The notes under the pieces: model-generated
Databases searched by the model: none
Seen by the model: only the letters and a program-made list of their open reading frames with translations
What the model was told of the DNA's origin: nothing
Shown: piece after piece, positions 1-10,951 of the stretch
Layout: each line of letters begins with the position of its first letter
Position numbering within the stretch: position 1 is the first letter of the stretch
From: Pusillimonas sp. TS35
GTDB lineage: Bacteria > Pseudomonadota > Gammaproteobacteria > Burkholderiales > Burkholderiaceae_B
DNA length: 64,000 nt
Reading direction: 5' to 3'
Assembly: GCF_009857885.1 (NCBI RefSeq)
Contig: NZ_WWER01000006.1
Coordinates: 248,001-312,000, forward strand
Translations under genes and position numbers: made by a program

Positions 1-2
1 CC

Positions 3-743
3 CGTGTCGTGCGCCAGCGCAGCCGGGGCGAAGGCGGCCCATTTGTCAGCATTCCGTCCGAGCCTGCGGCGCCCATGGACGAACCGGATTTCCATGTTGG
101 CAGCCCAATTCATGCGCGACCCGAACCCGTATTCAGCGCGGCCCCTGTGTCCGGCGAGCGGGGGTTTTACATGGAACCCAAGGCGCCCGACGTCAACGCG
201 GGGTTCGATACTCCGCATTACCGCCGCTCCAGTGGCCTGATGCAGCTTGTATGGCAACTGTTGGTGCTGCTTGCCGCGCTGCTGCTTGCCGCGCAGTTGG
301 TGTATGTATATCGCGCGCAGTTGGCCAATAGCGTGCCCATGCTGCGGCCCACACTCGAACGGGCCTGCGACGCGCTGTCATGCGCCGTGCCATACAGCCG
401 CGACATCACGGCCATCTCGATCACCAGCTCTTCACTGCGCGCCGGTTTGGTCGACGGCACTGTGCCCCAGGCCGGTGAAGCCGCCCCAGGCGGCGACATG
501 TTGCTGACGTTCACGTTGCGCAATACGCTGCGCAAACCACAAGAGTGGCCCACTATTGTGCTGACGCTCACCGATGCGGCGGGTGCCATGGTTGTGCGCA
601 AGAACCTGGCATCCGATGCCTATTTGCCGCCAGAGATGCAGGATCAGCCTTTCGGCGCATCCAGCGAGATCACTGTGCGGCTGCCGCTGCTACTCAACGG
701 CCGCAAGGTCAATGGCTATCAGCTCGAAAAATTCTTCCAGTAG
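3..743 (+). CDS. DUF3426 membrane protein, C-terminal part (5' end outside window)
   Basis: The frame is open to the left edge of the window, so the gene starts upstream and only its last 246 codons are seen. The visible part has a Pro/Ala-rich linker, one hydrophobic transmembrane segment (about residues 78-100) and a C-terminal beta-rich domain of roughly 140 residues ending in NGYQLEKFFQ. This matches the layout of the DUF3426 zinc-ribbon proteins of betaproteobacteria: N-terminal zinc ribbon, linker, one transmembrane helix and an extracytoplasmic domain. The zinc ribbon should lie upstream and cannot be checked. The function is unknown. A PfkB-family kinase follows 77 bases downstream on the same strand. 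Confidence 0.75.
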   Translation, partial: RVVRQRSRGEGGPFVSIPSEPAAPMDEPDFHVGSPIHARPEPVFSAAPVSGERGFYMEPKAPDVNAGFDTPHYRRSSGLMQLVWQLLVLLAALLLAAQLVYVYRAQLANSVPMLRPTLERACDALSCAVPYSRDITAISITSSSLRAGLVDGTVPQAGEAAPGGDMLLTFTLRNTLRKPQEWPTIVLTLTDAAGAMVVRKNLASDAYLPPEMQDQPFGASSEITVRLPLLLNGRKVNGYQLEKFFQ

Positions 744-820
744 ACGCGGGCCAGGCAAGCTTGCTTGCCGGCGCGGCCGGCTACGTTTCTTGTTTCAGGA
801 CAATCACTCCAAGGGATGAC

Positions 821-1765
821 ATGACAGACCGGGTTCTGATTTGCGGCTCTATTGCCTTCGACACCATTGCCGTCTTCGAAGGGCGCTTCAAGGAGCATTT
901 CCTTCCCGACAGCATACAGTCGCTCAGCGTGTCGTTTTTTGTGCCCACGCTGCGCAAAGAATATGGCGGCTGCGCAGGCAACATTGCCTACAACCTGCGG
1001 TTGCTGGGCGGGAACCCAGTGCCGGTTGGCATGGTGGGCGCCGATGCGGCCGACTACCTGGAGCGTATGCGCAGCATGGGGATAGACACCAGCATGGTGC
1101 GTATGCTGGACGACATGTATACGCCTCAATGCTTCATCACGACGGACCTGGACGACAACCAGATCGCCTCATTTCACCCAGGTGCCATGATACGGTCGGC
1201 CGAAAATGATCTGACGGGACAGAAGGCCGTATGGGGCATTGTGGCGCCCGACGCCAAGGACGGTATGTTTGCGCATGCGCGGCGGCTCAAGGCCCAGGGA
1301 ATCCCGTTTGTCTTTGATCTGGGGCAGGCCATGCCTTTGTTCAACGGCGATGAGCTGAATGAAATGCTGGGTATGGCGGACGTATTCACGGCCAACAACT
1401 ACGAAGCCAGCGTGGTCGAGAAACGCACGGGTCGATCCATCCAGCAGATCGCTGACACGCTGCGCGCGGCGGTTGTGACGCAGGGGGCCAAGGGTGCTAC
1501 GCTGTACGCGCACGGCAAGGTCACCCATGTGCCTCCGGTGTTGCCCGAGCAGGTGCTGGACCCTACCGGTTGCGGCGATGCCCATCGCGCGGGGCTGCTG
1601 TATGGCCTCACGCAGAACTGGAGTATGCTGGACGCATGCCGCTTGGCGAACCTGATGGGCAGTTTTAAAATCGCCGCGAAAGGGCCGCAGAACCACAATC
1701 CTTCGCGCGCAGACATCAACACCGCACTGCAGCAGCATTACGGCATCAGTCTTGCCGGGTTTTAA
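821..1765 (+). CDS. PfkB-family carbohydrate/adenosine kinase
   Basis: This 314-residue protein is a ribokinase/PfkB-superfamily kinase that should transfer the ATP gamma-phosphate to a sugar or nucleoside hydroxyl in the cytoplasm. Visible motifs are the N-terminal substrate-site GG at residues 49-50 (GGCAGN) and the C-terminal DPTGCGDA at 247-254, the PfkB signature with D253 as the expected catalytic base. The anion-hole motif reads GCGD, not the more common GAGD. The ATG at 821 is preceded by AAGGGA at 811-816; the frame stays open upstream to 545, but that extension lies in the previous gene. The nearest relatives are probably annotated as adenosine kinase or carbohydrate kinase; the substrate cannot be read from the sequence. 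Confidence 0.85.
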   Translation: MTDRVLICGSIAFDTIAVFEGRFKEHFLPDSIQSLSVSFFVPTLRKEYGGCAGNIAYNLRLLGGNPVPVGMVGADAADYLERMRSMGIDTSMVRMLDDMYTPQCFITTDLDDNQIASFHPGAMIRSAENDLTGQKAVWGIVAPDAKDGMFAHARRLKAQGIPFVFDLGQAMPLFNGDELNEMLGMADVFTANNYEASVVEKRTGRSIQQIADTLRAAVVTQGAKGATLYAHGKVTHVPPVLPEQVLDPTGCGDAHRAGLLYGLTQNWSMLDACRLANLMGSFKIAAKGPQNHNPSRADINTALQQHYGISLAGF

Positions 1766-1775
1766 GGAGTCACAC

Positions 1776-2276
1776 ATGAGCACCACTTATTCGCGTCTAC
1801 CTGGCAGCCGTGTGGGCAGGGCAATGGCGCTGGCCGCCTTGGCCTCAACGCTCGTCATCATGGCGGGCTGCGCCAATCAAAGCGCATCGTCATCCGTGTA
1901 TTCATTCGACCAGGCGCAGCGCGAGCAGATCGTGCGTCAGGGTACGGTGGAATCCGTGCGGCCTGTCACCATCCAGAATGACAAACCGAGTGGCTTCGGC
2001 GGGCTCGCGGGTGGCGCTCTGGGCGGTGTGGCCGGCAGCTATATTGGCAGCGGCCGTGGCAGTGTGTTGGGCGCTATCGGCGGCAGCGTTTTGGGCGCGG
2101 TAGCTGGCAACGCAGTCGAAAACCGCACAGGCCAACGGCAAGGGCTTGAAATCACCGTGCGCCTCGACAACGGTGAAACCCGCGTTGTTGCCCAAGAGGC
2201 TGATGTGCAGATTGCGCCCGGCCAGCGCGTGCGTTTGGTTAGCGGTAACGGCCCTACGCGTGTCGTGCCAATGTAA
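1776..2276 (+). CDS. Glycine-zipper (SlyB/Pcp-like) outer-membrane lipoprotein
   Basis: This 166-residue lipoprotein has an N-terminal signal ending in the lipobox MAGC. A Gly-rich segment of about 45 residues follows (GGLAGGALGG, then two more small-residue helical stretches), which is the glycine-zipper 2TM domain, then a C-terminal domain with alternating beta residues. The family includes SlyB/Pcp lipoproteins of the outer membrane, linked to envelope integrity. The start at 1776 is fixed by AAGGAG at 1764-1769, which overlaps the stop of the kinase gene, so the two genes are probably co-transcribed. A strong terminator follows at 2301-2332. Confidence 0.85.
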   Translation: MSTTYSRLPGSRVGRAMALAALASTLVIMAGCANQSASSSVYSFDQAQREQIVRQGTVESVRPVTIQNDKPSGFGGLAGGALGGVAGSYIGSGRGSVLGAIGGSVLGAVAGNAVENRTGQRQGLEITVRLDNGETRVVAQEADVQIAPGQRVRLVSGNGPTRVVPM

Positions 2277-2300
2277 ACCTTGTCCGCATCAGCCCATAGC

Positions 2301-2332
2301 AAAAGCAGCCCGGTAACGGGCTGCTTTTTTTT
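2301..2332 (+). terminator. Rho-independent terminator after the glycine-zipper gene
   Basis: A perfect 9-bp stem AGCAGCCCG / CGGGCTGCT (2304-2312 with 2317-2325) has a GTAA loop and is followed by eight T (2325-2332). Confidence 0.93.
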
Positions 2333-2345
2333 GCGGATGATCTAC

Positions 2346-2909
2346 TCAGAAGGCCACCAGCGAATACGTTATGCGCTGCAGTACCATCATGGCCACCTGC
2401 GCCAGCACCAGTAGCACCAATGGCGAAAGGTCGATGCCACCGAGGTTGGGCATGATGCGGCGTATGGGGTCGAGCAGCGGGGCGGTAAGCGTATGCAGCA
2501 CAGGCATTACCGGCGCCAGTGGGTTTACCCACGACAGCACTGCCTGGATCAGCACCACCCACAGCAGCACATTGAAGGCCCATTTGGCCATGGTAACCAG
2601 GGCGGCGATGCTCGTGGGCAACAACAGATGGAGGGCTGCCGGTGGCCCGAATACCAATGCGGCCTCGATCAGCAATGAGAGCAACGCCACAAGCCAACAG
2701 CACACCAGGCTGGGCCAATCTATTTTGTTGCTGGTGGGGATGACGCGGCGCGCGGGTTGCACGATCCAGTCGGTGATGCGAAGCACTGTTTGCGAATACG
2801 GATTGAACGGATGCAGGCGTATGGCATACAGCCAGGCACGCAGGATCAGCGCGATACCGAACAGTGAAAAAATGATCTGGGTGAGAAATTGCGTGACGTC
2901 TCGGAACAT
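2346..2909 (-). CDS. YggT family integral membrane protein
   Basis: This 187-residue inner-membrane protein contains two YGGT-type repeats, each with hydrophobic helices flanking a conserved loop. The first loop reads NPYSQTVLRITDWIVQPARR and the second has SWVNPLAP followed by LLDPIRRIMP, the diagnostic proline/arginine motif. YggT proteins are linked to cell-division, osmotic or potassium phenotypes in other bacteria; the biochemical role is unclear. The gene is convergent with the glycine-zipper lipoprotein, and only 14 bases separate the terminator from its stop. Confidence 0.88.
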   Translation of the reverse strand: MFRDVTQFLTQIIFSLFGIALILRAWLYAIRLHPFNPYSQTVLRITDWIVQPARRVIPTSNKIDWPSLVCCWLVALLSLLIEAALVFGPPAALHLLLPTSIAALVTMAKWAFNVLLWVVLIQAVLSWVNPLAPVMPVLHTLTAPLLDPIRRIMPNLGGIDLSPLVLLVLAQVAMMVLQRITYSLVAF

Positions 2910-2980
2910 GGCAAGGCGTGGAGAGTGTCTAACGGATCATTGTCGCATGCATGGCCCGACAGAGAAATCGGCGGCGACAA

Positions 2981-3006
2981 TAAAAATGCCCGGCGTTGGG
3001 CCGGGC
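2981..3006 (-). terminator. Terminator of the histone-like gene
   Basis: A 7-bp GC stem, GCCCGGC (2988-2994) with GCCGGGC (3000-3006), has a five-base loop. Reading leftward on the minus strand it is followed by ATTTTTA. It lies 74 bases beyond the stop of the histone-like gene. Confidence 0.8.
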
Positions 3007-3079
3007 AAGCGGGTGCTGCGCGATGCGGCGTGTGACAAGGCGCGCGACATGCAGGTTGCGCGCCTTGTGTTTCGGCCGA

Positions 3080-3814
3080 TCAGGGGCGGCCACCTGTAGG
3101 GAAGGGCCACGATGCAGCGGGGTTGATGGTTTGCTTGGCTTCGGGCGCGGGCGTTGCTTCTTTGCTGGCCTGGGCTGCTGCCTTGACGCTTGCCTTCTTT
3201 GGCGCACGCTTGGCGGGTGCTTTCTTGGCTGCCGATGCTGCCTTGGCCGGCGCCTTTGTGGCTACCGCTTTCTTTGCGGCGGCCTTTTTGGCCGGTGCCT
3301 TCTTGGCGACTGCCTTCTTGGCAGCAGCTTTCTTGGCCGGTGCTTTCTTGGCGACTGCCTTCTTTGCTACAGCCTTCTTTGCTGGCGCCTTCTTGGCTAC
3401 GGCTTTTTTGGCGACCGTTTTCTTGGCGGCTGCTGCCTTGGTAGCGGTTTTCTTGACTGCCACTTTCTTGGCCGGTGCCTTCTTTGCTACCGCTTTTTTT
3501 GCAACTGCCTTCTTGGCGACTGCTTTCTTTGCGACGGCTTTTTTGGCGACTGCTTTTTTGGCGACAGCTTTCTTGGCAGCGACTTTCTTGACCGTTGCCT
3601 TCTTGGCTACGGCTGCTTTCTTGGCGGGAGATTTGGTCGCGGTGGTTTTCTTGGCGGCCGCTTTCTTCGCTACTGCTGTCGTTTTCTTTGCGGGTGCTGC
3701 CTTCTTGGCGGCTACGGTTTTTTTGACGACGGCTTTTTTGGCGGGTGTTGCTTTCTTGGCGGTTGCAGCTTTCTTGGTTGCCGCTTTCTTCACGGCCTTC
3801 TTGGCTGTTGCCAT
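3080..3814 (-). CDS. Histone H1-like DNA-binding protein, Lys/Ala repeat
   Basis: This 244-residue protein is composed almost wholly of Lys, Ala, Val, Pro and Thr. It is built from short repeats of the AVAKK and APAKK types, with at least six consecutive KKAVA units in the middle. It resembles the C-terminal tail of eukaryotic histone H1 and the Bordetella H1-like protein BpH1 and Pseudomonas AlgP, which bind DNA without sequence specificity. The start at 3814 ([10 protein letters not shown]) has AAGGAG on the minus strand (3822-3827). The repeat should be unstable in length. A divergent non-repetitive C-terminal stretch of about 35 residues ([10 protein letters not shown] onward) ends the protein. 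Confidence 0.9.
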   Translation of the reverse strand: MATAKKAVKKAATKKAATAKKATPAKKAVVKKTVAAKKAAPAKKTTAVAKKAAAKKTTATKSPAKKAAVAKKATVKKVAAKKAVAKKAVAKKAVAKKAVAKKAVAKKAVAKKAPAKKVAVKKTATKAAAAKKTVAKKAVAKKAPAKKAVAKKAVAKKAPAKKAAAKKAVAKKAPAKKAAAKKAVATKAPAKAASAAKKAPAKRAPKKASVKAAAQASKEATPAPEAKQTINPAASWPFPTGGRP

Positions 3815-3904
3815 AGTAATGCTCCTTGAGATCGAGTCGAAGAGTACGTCCACCCATTTGATATGGCCCCCACTACAGGATGCGACCCATCTCAAATGGC
3901 GCAA

Positions 3905-3937
3905 GGCGTGCAACGCACTTGCTGTGCGTTGCACGCC
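3905..3937 (-). terminator. Strong hairpin downstream of nrdB
   Basis: A perfect 14-bp stem (GGCGTGCAACGCAC at 3905-3918 with its complement at 3924-3937) encloses a five-base loop, 35 bases beyond the nrdB stop. There is no clean U-tract on the minus strand, so it may act as an RNA 3' end-stabilising hairpin or a weak terminator of nrdAB. Confidence 0.55.
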
Positions 3938-3972
3938 TAGAGTCTAACGTAGCTTCGCTTGTCAACCAAGCA

Positions 3973-5127
3973 TTATTCCCAGCTAAGTGCCCCACCGGTC
4001 TGATATTCGATGACGCGTGTCTCAAAAAAGTTGCGTTCTTTCTTCAGATCGATCATCTCAGCCATCCATGGGAATGGATTTTCTTCTTGGCCGAAGAGCG
4101 GTTCAATGCCGATTTGTTGGCAACGGCGATTGGCGATGAAGCGCAGATAAGACTTGAACATCGACGCGTTCAAACCGAGCACGCCGCGCGGCATGGTGTC
4201 TTCAGCGTAAGCATATTCAAGGTCTACAGCGGTTTTGAAGAGCGCGCGGATCTCTTCGCGGAACGCTGGCGTCCATAGATGCGGGTTCTCCAGTTTGATC
4301 GTGTTGATGAGATCAATGCCGAAATTGCAGTGCATGGATTCATCGCGCAGGATATACATGTACTGCTCGGCGGCACCCGTCATTTTGTTCTGTCGGCCCA
4401 GCGCAAGGATTTGCGTAAAACCAACATAGAAGAACAAACCTTCCATCAGGCATGCGAAAACAATCAGCGAACGCAGCAATGCCTGGTCGGCTTCCAGCGT
4501 GCCTGTCTTGAATTCCGGGTCGGCGATGGCATCGATGAACGGGATCAGGAATTCATCCTTGGCGCGGATGGACGGGACCTCGTTGTAGGCGTTGAAGATC
4601 TCGCCTTCGTCGAGGTCGAGACTCTCGACGATGTATTGATAGGCGTGTGTATGGATGGCCTCTTCGAACGCCTGCCGCAACAGGAACTGGCGCGCTTCGG
4701 GGGCGGTGATGTGGCGGTACGTGCCGAGCACGATGTTGTTGGCGGCCAGCGAGTCGGCCGTCACGAAGAAGCCGAGGTTGCGCTTGACGATGCGGCGCTC
4801 GTCTTCGGTGAGCCCGTTGGGGTTCTTCCATAGCGCGATGTCGCGCGACATGTTGATCTCTTGCGGCATCCAGTGGTTGGCGCACGTGGCGAGATATTTT
4901 TCCCAGGCCCATTTGTACTTGAACGGTACGAGTTGGTTGACGTCGGTCGTGCCGTTGATGATGCGCTTGTCGGCGGCGCGGACGCGGCTGGGCTTGTCTG
5001 CGCCAGCGGTGTTATCGGACTCGTGCGAGGAGGGCGCGGCAATGGCTGTATCCAGGCCGGGCAGGCCGCCTTGGCTGGCCGCGGGTGCGGCGGGTTGGGT
5101 GGCGGGGGTGTCGTCCCAATTCAACAT
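3973..5127 (-). CDS. nrdB: Class I ribonucleoside-diphosphate reductase, beta subunit
   Basis: This 384-residue protein is the radical-generating subunit of ribonucleotide reductase, which makes dNDPs from NDPs together with NrdA. Diiron-site residues are visible: D125 (TADSLAANN), E156 and H159 in EEAIHTHAY, and the later [12 protein letters not shown]163 lies four residues after H159, as the radical tyrosine does in E. coli NrdB (E115, H118, Y122). A Pro/Ala-rich N-terminal extension of about 45 residues precedes the core. The ATG at 5127 has AGGAAAG just upstream. The gene follows nrdA by 146 bases on the same strand and presumably shares the NrdR-controlled promoter. Confidence 0.96.
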   Translation of the reverse strand: MLNWDDTPATQPAAPAASQGGLPGLDTAIAAPSSHESDNTAGADKPSRVRAADKRIINGTTDVNQLVPFKYKWAWEKYLATCANHWMPQEINMSRDIALWKNPNGLTEDERRIVKRNLGFFVTADSLAANNIVLGTYRHITAPEARQFLLRQAFEEAIHTHAYQYIVESLDLDEGEIFNAYNEVPSIRAKDEFLIPFIDAIADPEFKTGTLEADQALLRSLIVFACLMEGLFFYVGFTQILALGRQNKMTGAAEQYMYILRDESMHCNFGIDLINTIKLENPHLWTPAFREEIRALFKTAVDLEYAYAEDTMPRGVLGLNASMFKSYLRFIANRRCQQIGIEPLFGQEENPFPWMAEMIDLKKERNFFETRVIEYQTGGALSWE

Positions 5128-5273
5128 AATTCTTTCCTGTGGCAATGAGGCCGCGCGCCTTGCGGCACGCGGTGTGCTGGCATGATGAGCACTGTGCGCT
5201 GGCTGGCCTGCGTCGTGCTCTTATTAAGAGCTGTTTGCTGGCCGGCCGGTTTCGCACGATGTCTGTACGCGAC

Positions 5274-8195
<2,922 letters not shown>

Positions 8196-8308
8196 GCAGG
8201 CTCCTGGAGCGATCGGTGGCGCGCGGGGCGCCGGGAGTTTCTGGTTGGCGGAATCAGGCAGAATGCGTACTGCTGACTGGGTGATAGACGTAGAACTGCT
8301 TGCCTACA

Positions 8309-8324
8309 CCACTATATATTGTGG
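8309..8324 (-). promoter_or_regulatory. NrdR box 1 (proximal to nrdA)
   Basis: The 16-mer CCACTATATATTGTGG matches the NrdR consensus ACACWATATATWGTGT at 14 of 16 positions and is nearly palindromic. On the minus strand it contains TATAGT, a plausible -10 of the nrdA promoter, so binding would block RNA polymerase. Confidence 0.9.
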
Positions 8325-8339
8325 TTTTTGTGGTTTTGA

Positions 8340-8355
8340 ACACTAATTGTAGTGA
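8340..8355 (-). promoter_or_regulatory. NrdR box 2 (distal)
   Basis: ACACTAATTGTAGTGA keeps the ACAC and GTG arms of the NrdR consensus with a degenerate core. Its centre is 31 bp from that of box 1, about three helical turns, the phased pairing typical of NrdR operators. Confidence 0.85.
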
Positions 8356-8422
8356 CAGGATTGAGGTCAGGCAAGTGCATTTCAGGCTTGATTTTTTCAC
8401 GTGTCTATGGCCTGGGTTTGAA

Positions 8423-8454
8423 TAAAAAAGCGGCCTCCCACCGGGAAGCCGCTT
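8423..8454 (-). terminator. Terminator of the amidase/TRAP cluster
   Basis: A long hairpin pairs AAGCGGC (8428-8434) with GCCGCTT (8448-8454), extended by TCCC/GGGA around an ACC loop. On the minus strand it is followed by TTTTTTATT. It lies about 180 bases beyond the amidase stop, the last gene of the minus-strand cluster. Confidence 0.88.
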
Positions 8455-8635
8455 GTGCCAAGCATCCGCGCCCATTCGTGCAAGGATGAGCCGAGAGGCT
8501 GGCGTTGAATTGCCTAATTGTAAATTATTGTTACGTCATTGCCGCGCTTATTACGTTTCTCTACCATCATCCCCTCACGCCGTGCAGGCCGCTCGGGCAG
8601 CCCGCACAACCGGCGCCCGCCAAGGGCTGCGCAAC

Positions 8636-10021
8636 TCACAAGGTTGTTCCGGTCTGCCGCACCGTTGTCAGCGCTTGTTCGATCTCCCGGCCGGCTTGCA
8701 GAATGCGGGCATCGGCCATGGCCGGCCCAGCCACCATCAGGCCCACAGGCGCTTCGTCGGAGGCGTGGCAGGGCAGCGACAGGGCACAGCCGTCCAGGAA
8801 GTTGATCAGCGTGGGGTTGCGCAATATCAGGCCATTGGCGGCGAAATAGGCTTCGTCGGTTGCCTTCAGCGTGGCGATGGCGGGCGCCACCACGGGCACA
8901 GTGGGCAGCAGCATTGCATCAAAGCGGGTCAGCCGGTGGGCAACGCTGGCTGCCCAGCGGGGGCGCACCTGCATCACTTCGATGTAGTCGGCGGCGGTCA
9001 TGTCGCGCCCACGCAGGATGCGCGAGGCCACACGCGGATCGTATTCGCCTTCCGCGCGTGCCAGCAGCCTCTGGTGCCAGGCCCATGCTTCGGCGCAAAC
9101 CAGGCCGCCTTTGCGGTTGATGTCGGCAAGTTCATCGAACTCCGGGATGGTGACGTATTCGATCTGCGCACCGTGGTCGCGCAATACCTGCAGCGCCCGG
9201 TCGAAGGCGGCACGGACGGCGTCATCAGCCCCGTCGAGCACGACATTCTTGGGCACGGCCAGGCGCAGCCCGCCGGCCCCGGGGGATTCGACTGCAGGCG
9301 CGGTGGAGCCCGGCCATGGCTGGCCCGCCAGAATGGCATCGGTGATGGCGCAGCAGTCTACCGATGCACCCAGTGGGCCAATGGAATCCAGCGAGAACGA
9401 CAGCGGCACCGCGCCTTGTGACGGCACCCGGCGAGCCGTCGGCTTGAAGCCGGTCAGGCCGCAAAAGGCCGACGGGATGCGCACTGAGCCGCCCGTGTCG
9501 GTGCCGATAGACACGACAGACATGCCGTCAGCCACCGCGACGCCCGCGCCTGAGGATGAGCCGCCGGGTATGCGCCCGGTGGCGCGGTCCCAGGGCGAGC
9601 TGGGCGTGCCATAGTGCGGGTTAATGCCCAGGCCGGAGAAAGCGAACTCCGTCATGTTGGTCTTGCCCACAACGATGGCGCCGGCCGCGAGCAGGCGCTG
9701 CACGATGGGGGCGTTGCTGGCGGCGGGTGCTGACCCGCGCAGCACGGTGGAGCCCGACCAGGTTTCCTGGCCCGCGACGTCAAAGAGGTCTTTCACCGAG
9801 ACGGGCAACCCTTCCAGCGGCGATCGCGCCAAGCCGGCCGCGCGCAGCGTATCGGAGGCGCGTGCGGCAGCCAGCGCCTGTTCGCGATACACCTGGGTAA
9901 AGGCGCGGGCGCCTTCGCCAGCCGTGTCTTCGATACGCCTCAGGGCTGACTCGGTGAGGGTGGTGGCGCTTGTTTCGCCATTGTTCAGCGATGTTTGCAG
10001 GGCTTGGATCGTGGGAAGCAT
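8636..10021 (-). CDS. Amidase signature family hydrolase
   Basis: This 461-residue enzyme has the amidase-signature Ser-cisSer-Lys triad: K77 in PVSVKD, S155 in GGSSSG and S179 in DTGGSVRIPS. The 102-residue span from Lys to nucleophile Ser and the 24-residue gap between the serines fit the family, which includes GatA, allophanate hydrolase and many broad amidases. No GatB or GatC lies nearby, so a metabolic amidase is more likely than a Glu-tRNA amidotransferase subunit. It is the last gene of a minus-strand cluster after TRAP permeases and a DUF2848 gene, which suggests cytoplasmic hydrolysis of an imported amide. The start at 10021 has only a weak GGAG-like site upstream. Confidence 0.9.
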   Translation of the reverse strand: MLPTIQALQTSLNNGETSATTLTESALRRIEDTAGEGARAFTQVYREQALAAARASDTLRAAGLARSPLEGLPVSVKDLFDVAGQETWSGSTVLRGSAPAASNAPIVQRLLAAGAIVVGKTNMTEFAFSGLGINPHYGTPSSPWDRATGRIPGGSSSGAGVAVADGMSVVSIGTDTGGSVRIPSAFCGLTGFKPTARRVPSQGAVPLSFSLDSIGPLGASVDCCAITDAILAGQPWPGSTAPAVESPGAGGLRLAVPKNVVLDGADDAVRAAFDRALQVLRDHGAQIEYVTIPEFDELADINRKGGLVCAEAWAWHQRLLARAEGEYDPRVASRILRGRDMTAADYIEVMQVRPRWAASVAHRLTRFDAMLLPTVPVVAPAIATLKATDEAYFAANGLILRNPTLINFLDGCALSLPCHASDEAPVGLMVAGPAMADARILQAGREIEQALTTVRQTGTTL

Positions 10022-10064
10022 AAGAACTGGCTCTCCGGTTGGTTGTCGGATTCGTTCGGATACG

Positions 10065-10092
10065 GTGAGCGGGCCGGACTCGGCCCGCTCAC
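10065..10092 (-). other. Intercistronic hairpin between the DUF2848 and amidase genes
   Basis: A perfect 11-bp stem (GTGAGCGGGCC with its complement) encloses a six-base loop and has no U-tract. It probably acts as an RNA stability or partial-termination element in the operon. Confidence 0.5.
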
Positions 10093-10199
10093 TCTATATA
10101 GAAGACACGCGTTCGGCGCGGCAGTGTTGCATGGTCCCGCCTTGCGACCTTGGGCGACAGGGCGCGTGATCACCAGGGGCGCGATACGACCCGATAGGC

Positions 10200-10886
10200 T
10201 CATGCAATTTCGGGCAGGATTTCCTGTGTGTAGCGATGGCGGATGCTGCGGCCCAGAACGGGGTCGTGCAGTTCCATCGTGAAGACCGCCGCAGGACGGA
10301 TGCCGCCTTGCACGGTGACAGTGCCGCACGTCATGCCGTGGCCCTCGGGCAGGACGTCGCTGCCAAAGCGGGCGCGGATCAGCTCCAGAGGAGGGCGCAA
10401 CTGCGACATCGGCCCTTCCTGGTACAGCACCTGTTTGCCACCTTCTTCGATCCACGCGCGCAGGATAAGTTGGTCCCAATGGTCGGCAACGCTGTCCAGC
10501 GTCCAGGCTTCGGTTGCCACGGGCTTGATGCACAACTGCTTGGACAGCGCCACACTGTGCGCTTCGAGTTTGCGATCTGTATGGTCGGACGCAAGGCTCA
10601 CATACATATGCCCGCTATGGGTAAATACAAATGCCTCGGCCTCGCCAGAGGACTCGGCGCCCACCACCTGTACCTGTTCGCTCTGGATGAGCTGATTAGC
10701 AGCCACCTGGTAGAACAGGGGCACTGCGCTGGGGCGCGGCACGCCCAGTTCGGCCAGTTCCTGGATGTGGTGTTCGATGGCATCCCGGTCGCGGCCGGCC
10801 CAGCCTGCGATGATCAGGGTATCGATGTCGACATTGATCGTACTGGCGGCCGCGTCGTTGGCGGGCACCTGAAACTGCAGTTTCAT
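10200..10886 (-). CDS. DUF2848 domain protein
   Basis: This 228-residue soluble protein has no signal peptide. I recognise it as DUF2848, a bacterial family commonly found next to amidases and transporters, but no function is established for it as far as I know. Distinct segments are the N-terminal VDTLIIAGWAGRD-type stretch, a central SDHTDRKLEA and a C-terminal ELHDPVLGRSIRHRY. The H/D/E-rich central part could form a metal site, but this is a guess. The start at 10886 has GGAG nine bases upstream. It sits between the TRAP large permease and the amidase, so it is likely a catabolic enzyme or accessory factor of the same pathway. Confidence 0.75.
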   Translation of the reverse strand: MKLQFQVPANDAAASTINVDIDTLIIAGWAGRDRDAIEHHIQELAELGVPRPSAVPLFYQVAANQLIQSEQVQVVGAESSGEAEAFVFTHSGHMYVSLASDHTDRKLEAHSVALSKQLCIKPVATEAWTLDSVADHWDQLILRAWIEEGGKQVLYQEGPMSQLRPPLELIRARFGSDVLPEGHGMTCGTVTVQGGIRPAAVFTMELHDPVLGRSIRHRYTQEILPEIA

Positions 10887-10951
10887 CTTAAAGACTCCAA
10901 AAAGACGGCGCCGCGCGGTGCGTCACGCGGCCGGAAAACAGAATGCCTCGG

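Larger units (their letters stand above)
8196..8635. other. Intergenic region holding the nrdAB control region and the amidase terminator
   Basis: No gene is visible in these 440 bases. The right-hand part of the nrdA leader (8300-8360) is AT-rich and holds two NrdR boxes and a candidate promoter. The minus-strand terminator of the amidase cluster lies at 8423-8454. The stretch 8455-8635 between the terminator and the amidase stop shows no clear structure. Confidence 0.7.

Noticed and set aside
545-1765. A longer 406-residue form of the PfkB kinase starting at 545
   Set aside because: The extension overlaps the DUF3426 gene and has no family match. The start at 821 has AAGGGA just upstream and the standard N-terminus.
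2937-3947. Three further long reading frames on both strands through the histone-like gene
   Set aside because: They arise from the repetitive, biased base composition of the Lys/Ala repeat. Only the frame with the AAGGAG site and the KKA repeat is protein-like; the others are shadows.
8636-10021. Reading the amidase as GatA of the tRNA amidotransferase
   Set aside because: The motifs fit the wider amidase family, but no gatB or gatC gene is adjacent and the neighbours are transporters and catabolic proteins.
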